Position numbers and translations under genes: made by a program. A stretch of 40,318 nt of DNA, taken from positions 1 to 40,318 of the forward strand of contig JAFTFP010000096.1 of NCBI GenBank assembly GCA_017449485.1, given 5' to 3'. Positions within the stretch are counted from its first letter, which is position 1, and every line of letters begins with the position of its first letter. Shown here in pieces: positions 34,664 to 40,318 of the stretch. The notes below the pieces were generated by a model. It was not told where the DNA came from and made no database searches. It was given only the letters and a program-made list of their open reading frames with translations. Source of the stretch: Lachnospiraceae bacterium. Lineage in GTDB: Bacteria > Bacillota > Clostridia > Lachnospirales > Lachnospiraceae.

Positions 34664-34681
34664 GGCATCTTCTTTTTTACG

Positions 34682-36277
34682 TCAATACGAAATATAGTTC
34701 AGCGGATTCACAGCGCCTCCGCCAATCCGGATTTCGAAATGCAGGTGCGGCCCCGTACTGTTTCCGGTATTTCCGGAAAGTGCGATTCTCTGCCCCTGCG
34801 TCACCGTCTGTCCCGGCGAGACCAGACACTTGGACAGATGTCCGTAGCGTGTCTCCCGTCCGTCCGGATGTGTAATATAGACAACATTGCCGTAGCCTCT
34901 CTGCCAGCCGGCGATCGTGACGGTACCGCCGCAGGAAGCCATCACCGCCGTGCCGGTCGGAACGGCAATGTCCACGCCCTGATGGTTGGTACTGGCACCG
35001 GCCTTGGGCGCGCCGCGTCTGCCGAAGCCGGAGGAAATGTATCCGCCGGATACGGGATAGATATAGGTCGGCGGGGCAACGGTTCCGCGCTCGATAATCA
35101 TCGGAACTGCGGCCACCACTGTCTCTTCCTTGACGATGTCCGTGAAGACCGGAAGTTCATTCTCATAGGTGATATCAGCGACCACTCTTCTGTGTCCGGT
35201 CACCGGTTCCTGCAGCACAACGCTTTTCGTCGTATACCATGAGTCATTGTCCTTATAGATGGTATCTGCCTCATAGTCTTCTTCGTAATACTCCTGTATG
35301 CAGCTGCGGATCGTCAGCTCCGGCTCCGGCACCGTGACTGTGATATTGTCCCCGGGACGGATCAGCGAGTTCTCATCCGTCAGAATCGGATTCATGGCGA
35401 TCAGGTCCTGCAGTGACAGGTCATATTGATAGGCAATGCCGGACAGCGTATCTCCAGCGACCACCTCGTGAATCTGGTTCGTCTCCTTTTCCCGCATCAC
35501 TTCCTCGACGGCCGCTTCCACCGTTGAGATCCGGCTTGCGGGCAGGTAGGATTCCACAACTTCGATCTTTTCCACAAAATCCAGCGACTGCAGGCCCAGC
35601 TCATAATCCTCAAAATCTGTCTGAACCTTGGGCAGCAGCGCCGAAGAGAACTGATTCCAGACAGCCTGGATGCCGGCAGACGGCAGATATTCCTCCCGCT
35701 GCGCAATCTCCTGCTGTGCCTCCTGTACGTTGACGGAGATCACGTCTGCCGTCAGAACATTGATCTCACGCGACGAATCCGGTCTCAGGTTTACGACAAA
35801 CTCGCCGTCCGGATCATATTTCTTCAATGTGCCCTGCAGGAAAGCCAGGACATCCTCCTTGCTCCGGAGGCTGACAATATAATCTGCAATCTTGACCGTA
35901 TAGCACCGCTCCAGCGTTTTCTGCGCGGCCTCTGCAAGAACTGCCTCCATCGCCTGCGTCATTTCCCGCTCTCCGGTGATTTTTCCCCAGTAGACTTCTT
36001 CGCCGGACAGCTCCAGCTCCGCCTCGGAAAAGACCAGCTCTCCGCTCTCGCCGGGCAGCGCACGTCTGGCATTGCGCAGACAATTCAGTGCCTCTTCCTC
36101 ATCTGCGCAGGTACCGACCTCGGTTCCGTTCAGCAGCACATGAAAGTAATTATTGCCCTCATGGCTGATCTCCGGCTTGAAGCCGGGCATGACAAATAAG
36201 CTGACCGCCAGCGCGATCAGCGAACCCTTCAGCCGCCACAGCCGCATTTTAGAATCATGCTTGGTCCATCTGCTCAT
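34682..36277 (-). CDS. Membrane-anchored LysM/M23 peptidoglycan endopeptidase
   Basis: Predicted zinc metallopeptidase (LytM/M23 type) acting on peptidoglycan cross-bridges outside the cell. 531 residues. One N-terminal hydrophobic segment (about 17-33, GSLIALAVSLFVMPGF) after a basic stretch: signal anchor. A long region (about 45-260) of unassigned alpha/beta sequence follows, then LysM (HEVVAGDTLSGIAYQYDLSLQDLIAMN, about 268-313), a G5-like segment (VTGHRRVVADITYENELPVFTDIV), and the M23 domain (about 425-525). Zinc ligands: NHQGVDIA (HxxxD) and GPHLHFEI (HxH), with a further YGHLS. Close to the next upstream gene (22 bp), so it may share its transcript with the tail-anchored protein. Confidence 0.92.
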   Translation of the reverse strand: MSRWTKHDSKMRLWRLKGSLIALAVSLFVMPGFKPEISHEGNNYFHVLLNGTEVGTCADEEEALNCLRNARRALPGESGELVFSEAELELSGEEVYWGKITGEREMTQAMEAVLAEAAQKTLERCYTVKIADYIVSLRSKEDVLAFLQGTLKKYDPDGEFVVNLRPDSSREINVLTADVISVNVQEAQQEIAQREEYLPSAGIQAVWNQFSSALLPKVQTDFEDYELGLQSLDFVEKIEVVESYLPASRISTVEAAVEEVMREKETNQIHEVVAGDTLSGIAYQYDLSLQDLIAMNPILTDENSLIRPGDNITVTVPEPELTIRSCIQEYYEEDYEADTIYKDNDSWYTTKSVVLQEPVTGHRRVVADITYENELPVFTDIVKEETVVAAVPMIIERGTVAPPTYIYPVSGGYISSGFGRRGAPKAGASTNHQGVDIAVPTGTAVMASCGGTVTIAGWQRGYGNVVYITHPDGRETRYGHLSKCLVSPGQTVTQGQRIALSGNTGNSTGPHLHFEIRIGGGAVNPLNYISY

Positions 36278-36299
36278 CTTGGTTCTTTATTATTCCGCT

Positions 36300-37046
36300 T
36301 TACAGGCCCTGCATCGCCAGTGAAAGGATCTGCAGGAGAATGACCGCGATCAACAGGCCGATCGCGATCGGCAGAAGGCGGACGTGTCCGGTCTTCTTCT
36401 CAATCAGACCGGACTGTTCCTTTTCATGCTCCTCCAGCTTCGTGAGCCGGCCGGCCAGTTCATCCAGTCTGCCTGAAAGCGTCCCGAGGCCGGTGGAAAC
36501 AGTGCCGATCTTTTCTGTCAGATCCTTGGACTGCTTCTCCAGCTCCTGCGCCGTGGACGCCTGAATGTTCCTGTAAACCCGCACATTTTCCCTGTGATTG
36601 AAATCGTCTGACTGCTTCAGGAGTTCCCCGATCTTCTCCTGGCTTTCCTGCACGGATGAAAGAATCAGCTCCCGCATCTGATCCTGAGTCAGTCCTTCCA
36701 CCTGCACAGGCGTTCCCATGCGCTCTGACAGCTCCTGCAGTGCGTCGCGCATGGAAGAAGTGGTCTCCATGTTCATTTCCCGGAGCCGCTCGATCAGGAT
36801 ACTGTTCTTCTCATACAGATCCCGCAGCTCCCGGAGATTGTGCGCATATTCAGCCACCTCGTCCCGGAGCTGATCCTTCTCCATCTCCTCCGCCAGTCCA
36901 TTGGCGCGGATCAGCACATCGCCGTTGGAGAAGCCCTGCCCGCTGCCGGTGTAGTCCAGTTCCAGTTCTTCCTGGGTCTCCTGAATTCTCCGCTCTACCT
37001 CCGCCTGAATCTCGGCAAACTCATCATCTAATAGGGTGCTCATCAT
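36300..37046 (-). CDS. Tail-anchored coiled-coil protein of unknown function
   Basis: 248 residues; I do not recognise a family. An acidic N-terminus (STLLDDEFAEIQAEVERRIQETQEELELDY) is followed by long heptad-rich helical stretches (about 50-105 and 145-220, e.g. KDLTEKIGTVSTGLGTLSGRL). The chain ends in one hydrophobic helix, LLPIAIGLLIAVILLQILSLAM (about 224-246), two residues from the C-terminus: a type II tail-anchor layout with the coiled coil in the cytoplasm. It contains no Cys. The start is the first of two tandem ATGs (37046), with AAAGAGG upstream. It precedes the M23 peptidase by 22 bp, suggesting a cell-envelope or division scaffold role; that is inference only. Confidence 0.75.
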   Translation of the reverse strand: MMSTLLDDEFAEIQAEVERRIQETQEELELDYTGSGQGFSNGDVLIRANGLAEEMEKDQLRDEVAEYAHNLRELRDLYEKNSILIERLREMNMETTSSMRDALQELSERMGTPVQVEGLTQDQMRELILSSVQESQEKIGELLKQSDDFNHRENVRVYRNIQASTAQELEKQSKDLTEKIGTVSTGLGTLSGRLDELAGRLTKLEEHEKEQSGLIEKKTGHVRLLPIAIGLLIAVILLQILSLAMQGL

Positions 37047-37265
37047 TCAAATCCTCTTTAATCTTCGGGGCCGCAATAGCATTGTGCAAAACTCACAATT
37101 TGTTTCCCCATTTTCCCTGTGTTTTGTCAAAAATTACCAATTATTTTACAGCTCGTTCATACTTTAGTTACAAATCTCTGTTATTTTATATATAAAGAGA
37201 TCGCGACATCGACAGAATTTTTTCATAATAGCCCGGGCGTCGAAAGGCGTCCGGGCACTCCTCAT
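37047..37265 (-). promoter_or_regulatory. AT-rich 219-bp intergenic leader
   Basis: Notably AT-rich for this window. Minus strand holds TTGTAA then, 17 bases on, TGTAAA; and an isolated TTGACA near 37130 without a good -10. No promoter can be fixed. At 37231-37256 a GC hairpin (GCCCGG...CCGGGC, one mismatch) follows the alarmone synthetase stop but lacks a U-tract. Confidence 0.4.
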
Positions 37266-37898
37266 TTATAAGGCTGAATATTTCTGAATCTCCGTATTGA
37301 GCTCCAGCATCCGTTCATCCAGTGCCGTTACCATCTCCGCACATTCCCGCAGTTCACGGGTAATATGCTCCGGAGCTTCTCCCACAAACTTATACTGAAT
37401 CTTATGCTCCAGACTCGCCCAGAAGTCCATGGCAATCGTGCGGATCTGAATCTCCACCTTGGTATCGACAATCCGGTCGGAAAGGTAGACCGGAATCATG
37501 ACGATCATATGATAACTGCGGTATCCGCTCGGCTTCGGGGAGGCGATGTAATCCTTGATCGCCAGAACCCGGATATCACTCTGGTTGCTGATCATATCCG
37601 CAATCCGATAGATATCGGAGGTAAAGGAGCAGATCACGCGCACGCCCGCGATATCATTGCAGTATTTCACCATGTTTTCCAGCGTCACTTCATAGCCATG
37701 CCGCCGGAGCTTCTTGGAGATGCTCTCCGACTTCTTGACCCGTGAGGTAATATGTTCGATCGGATTATACTTATGGACCATTCTGAACTCTTCGTTCAGA
37801 ACGGCCAGCTTCGTCTCCATCTGGCGCAGCGCGGCCTGATAGATCAGCATAACCTCTTCATAGCTGTCGGCACCTTCACCGGTTACACGAATTTCCAT
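37266..37898 (-). CDS. Small alarmone synthetase (GTP pyrophosphokinase, RelQ/YjbM type)
   Basis: Makes (p)ppGpp from ATP and GTP/GDP; has only the RelA/SpoT synthetase domain. 210 residues, typical for RelQ-type enzymes. Seen: NPIEHITSRVKKSESISKKLRRHGYEVT (about 45-72), CNDIAGVRVICSFTSDIY (about 80-97), YIASPKPSGYRSYHMIVMIPVYL (about 117-139) with the G-loop Tyr, and VEIQIRTIAMDFWASLEHKIQYK (about 148-170). No hydrolase (HD) or TGS domain. It starts 4 bp after glmS, so translation is probably coupled to amino-sugar synthesis. YjbM/RelQ and RelP groups are not distinguished with certainty. Confidence 0.93.
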   Translation of the reverse strand: MEIRVTGEGADSYEEVMLIYQAALRQMETKLAVLNEEFRMVHKYNPIEHITSRVKKSESISKKLRRHGYEVTLENMVKYCNDIAGVRVICSFTSDIYRIADMISNQSDIRVLAIKDYIASPKPSGYRSYHMIVMIPVYLSDRIVDTKVEIQIRTIAMDFWASLEHKIQYKFVGEAPEHITRELRECAEMVTALDERMLELNTEIQKYSAL

Positions 37899-37902
37899 CT
37901 TC

Positions 37903-39768
37903 TTACTCCACTGTCACGGACTTGGCCAGATTCCTGGGCTTGTCCACATCCAGGCCCTTGGCACAGGACAGATAATACCCCATCAGCTGCAGCGGAATCA
38001 CCGCCAGCGATGCTGTAAAGTGCGGGTCCGTCCGCGGGATGTACACAACAAATTCCGCTGTGTCTTCCATCGCGTATTTGCCATATTTTGTCAGACCCAT
38101 CAGGAAGCCGCCCCGGCTTCCCACCTCCACCATGTTGGAGACGGTCTTCTCGTACAGCTCATCCTGTGTCGCCACACAGACAACCAGCGTTCCCTTCTCA
38201 ATCAGGCTGATGGTTCCGTGCTTGAGCTCACCCGCGGCGTAGGCCTCGGAGTGAATATAGCTGATCTCCTTCATTTTCAGGCTGCCTTCCAGGCAGATCG
38301 CATAGTCCAGTCCGCGGCCGATGAAGAAGACATCCTTGGCGTTGGAATACTTGGAGGCAAACCACTGGATGCGCTCCTGGTCCTCCAGGACTCTGCGGAT
38401 CTTCTCCGGCAGCAGTTCCATCTCGGCGAGCATATTGTTCGCGTCCTGTTCCGACACGGTTCCCCGCGCCAGGCCGAACCAGATGGCCAACAGATAAACT
38501 GCGATCAGCTGGGCGCTGTAAGCCTTGGTCGTGGCGACTGCAATTTCGGGGCCGGCCAGCGTATAGAAAACATGATCAGCTTCCCGCGCGATGGAAGAAC
38601 CGACGACATTGACGATCGCCAGCGTCGGCATGCCCATGTCCTTCGCCTTCCGCAGCGCTGCCAGCGAATCTGCTGTCTCGCCGGACTGGCTGATGACAAT
38701 GACCAGCTCCTTCGGATCTGCCATTACGCGCCTGTAGCGGAATTCGGAAGCCAGCTCCACCCGGACCGGAAGATCCGTCAGATCCTCGATGACATACTGT
38801 CCGGCAACGCCGACATGGTACGCGGAGCCGCAGGCCACCACACAGATCTGATCCAGATTCCGGGCCAGATCCTCATCCATCCCGGTCTGGGATAAGTCGA
38901 TCTGATAGACCGGCTCCTGCTTTTCATTCTTCTCTTCCCGCACCACGGATCCGATGGTGTTGCGGACGGCTTCCGGCTGTTCGTGGATTTCCTTCATCAT
39001 GAAATGCTCGAAGCCGCCCTTCTCGGCAACAGAAGCATCCCATTCGATCCGGCTTAAGGGCTTTTCCACCACATCGCCGTCCAGGTTGAAGAAGGTCACG
39101 CCCTCGCCGCCGAGCCGCGCCATCTCGAGATTGTCAATGTAATAGACGTCCCGGGTGTACTTCAGAATCGCCGGCACATCCGATGCGACATACTGATTGT
39201 CGCCGGCCGTTCCGATGATCAGCGGGCTGTCCTTGCGGGCCACGTAGATCTCATCGGGATAGTCCCGGAACATCACCGCCAGCGCATAGGATCCGCGGAC
39301 ACGCACCATGGTCTTGGCCAGTGCGTCAATCGGTCCCACCTTATATTTCTTATAATAGTAATCCACCAGTTTGACGGCGACTTCCGTGTCGGTCTGGGAA
39401 TAGAAGGTATACCCGTGCCGGATCAGCTTGTCCCGCAGCTCCTGGTAGTTTTCGATAATGCCGTTGTGCACGCCGATCACGCAGAAATCGTCCGACGCGT
39501 GCGGATGTGCGTTGGTCTCGGACGGCTCGCCGTGCGTCGCCCAGCGCGTGTGTCCGATTCCGCAGAAGCCTGGAATGGAGCGTCCGCCATCCGTCTTTTC
39601 AGAGAGCACCTTCAGGCGGCCCTTCGCCTTGACCAGAACCGGATCCTTCTCGTGTTCCCGGACCGCCAGGCCCGCGGAATCATATCCCCGGTACTCCAGC
39701 TTGGAAAGCCCTTCCAGAAGAATCGGTGCTGCCTGCTTTGTTCCTACGTAACCTACAATTCCGCACAT
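37903..39768 (-). CDS. glmS: Glutamine-fructose-6-phosphate aminotransferase (isomerizing)
   Basis: Makes glucosamine 6-phosphate from fructose 6-phosphate and glutamine, feeding UDP-GlcNAc. 621 residues from ATG 39768 (MCGIVGYVG...), where Cys2 is the N-terminal nucleophile after Met removal; the longer frame to 39903 overlaps the glycosyltransferase gene and would bury that Cys. Seen: KLEYRGYDSAGLAV, HTRWATHGEPSETNAHPH, then two SIS domains (VACGSAYHVGVAGQYVIEDL; SQSGETADSLAALRKA) and the C-terminal KGLDVDKPRNLAKSVTVE. A GAGGAGTG site within the upstream gene's end serves it. No glmS ribozyme is visible because the upstream 5 bp abut coding sequence. Confidence 0.96.
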   Translation of the reverse strand: MCGIVGYVGTKQAAPILLEGLSKLEYRGYDSAGLAVREHEKDPVLVKAKGRLKVLSEKTDGGRSIPGFCGIGHTRWATHGEPSETNAHPHASDDFCVIGVHNGIIENYQELRDKLIRHGYTFYSQTDTEVAVKLVDYYYKKYKVGPIDALAKTMVRVRGSYALAVMFRDYPDEIYVARKDSPLIIGTAGDNQYVASDVPAILKYTRDVYYIDNLEMARLGGEGVTFFNLDGDVVEKPLSRIEWDASVAEKGGFEHFMMKEIHEQPEAVRNTIGSVVREEKNEKQEPVYQIDLSQTGMDEDLARNLDQICVVACGSAYHVGVAGQYVIEDLTDLPVRVELASEFRYRRVMADPKELVIVISQSGETADSLAALRKAKDMGMPTLAIVNVVGSSIAREADHVFYTLAGPEIAVATTKAYSAQLIAVYLLAIWFGLARGTVSEQDANNMLAEMELLPEKIRRVLEDQERIQWFASKYSNAKDVFFIGRGLDYAICLEGSLKMKEISYIHSEAYAAGELKHGTISLIEKGTLVVCVATQDELYEKTVSNMVEVGSRGGFLMGLTKYGKYAMEDTAEFVVYIPRTDPHFTASLAVIPLQLMGYYLSCAKGLDVDKPRNLAKSVTVE

Positions 39769-39773
39769 GTTCG

Positions 39774-40318
39774 TCACTCCTCTTTCGTACTGTTCAGTCT
39801 GCGTTCCAGAAACGTTCTGTTGGAAGTACATCTTAGAGCAAGACTTTTCGGCAGTTTTGTATAACTTCTTCCCAGCTTGAAGCCCGCATAACGTGCGGCA
39901 CATCCGGCCGCAAAGGGAAGAATCTCTGCGTAAGCTCTCTTTTTCCTCAAATAGGATATCACAGCTTTGGCATATCGGACACCCTCCCCTTCCGAAGGAA
40001 AACGTCCGAAGATTTCCGGATGGTCTGCCTGGGAGATTCCCAGGTCAAAATTCCGGTGAAACTGCTGCCCGGCCGTATAATTGTGGGAATGAATCACCAC
40101 CGCCTCCGGGCTGTAGCGCACGGACCAGCCCGCCTGCAGCGCGCGTCCGATGAAAACCATGTCCTCGTTGAAAATCATATTTTCCGGAAACAGGCCCAGA
40201 TCCAGCAGGACCTGCCGCCTGTAAGCCGCACAGACATTGGAACAGAAGTAGGTCTTGATGCCGAGCTCCGGTGCGTCCTTTTCAGATTTGACGCGGGGCT
40301 CATCCGGATAATTGAAGC
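39774..40318 (-). CDS. Family 2 glycosyltransferase (rhamnosyltransferase-like), N-terminus off the window
   Basis: C-terminal 180 or so residues of a membrane-associated nucleotide-sugar glycosyltransferase, likely adding a sugar to a cell-surface polysaccharide. The visible frame begins FNYPDEPRVKSEKDAPELG and includes TYFCSNVCAAYRRQVLLDLGLFPENMIFNEDMVFIGRALQAGWSV, where the ED of NEDM is the GT-A catalytic base region, then VVIHSHNYTAGQQFHRNFDLG. These are characteristic of GT2 rhamnosyltransferase-like proteins. It ends 5 bp before the glmS ATG, consistent with co-transcription. Donor sugar and acceptor unknown. Confidence 0.88.
   Translation of the reverse strand, partial: FNYPDEPRVKSEKDAPELGIKTYFCSNVCAAYRRQVLLDLGLFPENMIFNEDMVFIGRALQAGWSVRYSPEAVVIHSHNYTAGQQFHRNFDLGISQADHPEIFGRFPSEGEGVRYAKAVISYLRKKRAYAEILPFAAGCAARYAGFKLGRSYTKLPKSLALRCTSNRTFLERRLNSTKEE

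Noticed and set aside
34576..34668. N-terminal extension of MurA to 34668
   Set aside because: It runs through the -35/-10 promoter and the hairpin; the normal MurA start is at 34575.
37231..37256. GC hairpin after the alarmone synthetase as a terminator
   Set aside because: On the minus strand no U-tract follows (TATTATGAAAAAA), and the stem has a mismatch; kept only as a note in the leader entry.
39769..39903. 45-residue N-terminal extension of GlmS
   Set aside because: It would bury the catalytic N-terminal Cys and overlaps the glycosyltransferase coding region.
1..40318. CRISPR array, insertion sequence, prophage, tRNA or rRNA genes
   Set aside because: No regularly spaced repeats, transposase or integrase frames, or tRNA/rRNA-like sequences were seen; the window reads as ordinary chromosomal operons.

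Overview
The window is a gene-dense, moderately high-GC segment of a low-GC-lineage Gram-positive (Firmicutes/Clostridia) chromosome, most likely an anaerobic gut Lachnospiraceae-type organism. That placement rests on an SleB-type cell-wall hydrolase, a DUF3793-flavodoxin pair, a DUF6145-like gene between birA and dusB, an FMN riboswitch on a lone ECF S-component, and a dnaE-pfkA neighbourhood. It is inference from gene content; no rRNA or tRNA gene is present. Every convincing gene lies on the minus strand, so transcription runs from high to low coordinates. No gap between genes exceeds 300 bases.

Region by region, in window order. (1) 1-4178: a four-gene operon, transcribed transaldolase -> dehydrogenase -> isomerase -> GH31 glycosidase (the last cut by the window edge). 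It matches the sulfo-TAL sulfoglycolysis pathway for sulfoquinovose: glycosidase releases the sugar, isomerase makes sulfofructose, transaldolase splits off sulfolactaldehyde, and a YihU-like reductase makes dihydroxypropanesulfonate. (2) 4290-5490: flavodoxin and DUF3793 behind a near-consensus promoter carrying a perfect 9-bp-arm palindrome. (3) 5563-7053: a GH43 glycosidase. (4) 7140-10532: argF/arcB, birA, a DUF6145-like gene and dusB, tightly coupled. (5) 10659-16541: two GH2 glycosidases flanking an SleB-like hydrolase with its own promoter. (6) 16562-25935: rnz, tsaD, ispD, dnaE, pfkA, an SpoU-type rRNA methylase and proC. (7) 26035-31434: a heterodimeric ABC exporter pair followed by tsaE, tsaB and rimI. 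(8) 31432-32452: ribU preceded by promoter, FMN riboswitch and terminator. (9) 32449-40318: a patatin-like protein, murA, a LysM/M23 peptidase, a tail-anchored coiled-coil protein, a small alarmone synthetase, glmS and a truncated GT2 glycosyltransferase.

Functionally the window mixes carbohydrate scavenging (GH31, GH43, two GH2, the sulfosugar pathway) with housekeeping: tRNA modification (dusB; tsaB/D/E for t6A), isoprenoid and peptidoglycan precursors (ispD, murA, glmS), replication (dnaE) and cofactor control (birA, ribU). The transaldolase would yield fructose 6-phosphate, which the PfkA encoded here could feed into glycolysis.

The most interesting non-coding signal is an intergenic element present three times (4733-4811, 10549-10629, 25964-26037). 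Each copy has two adjacent hairpins, with compensatory base changes between copies and a conserved short repeat that could form a competing stem. It always sits between an upstream stop and a downstream start in the same orientation. I do not recognise it as a named RNA family.
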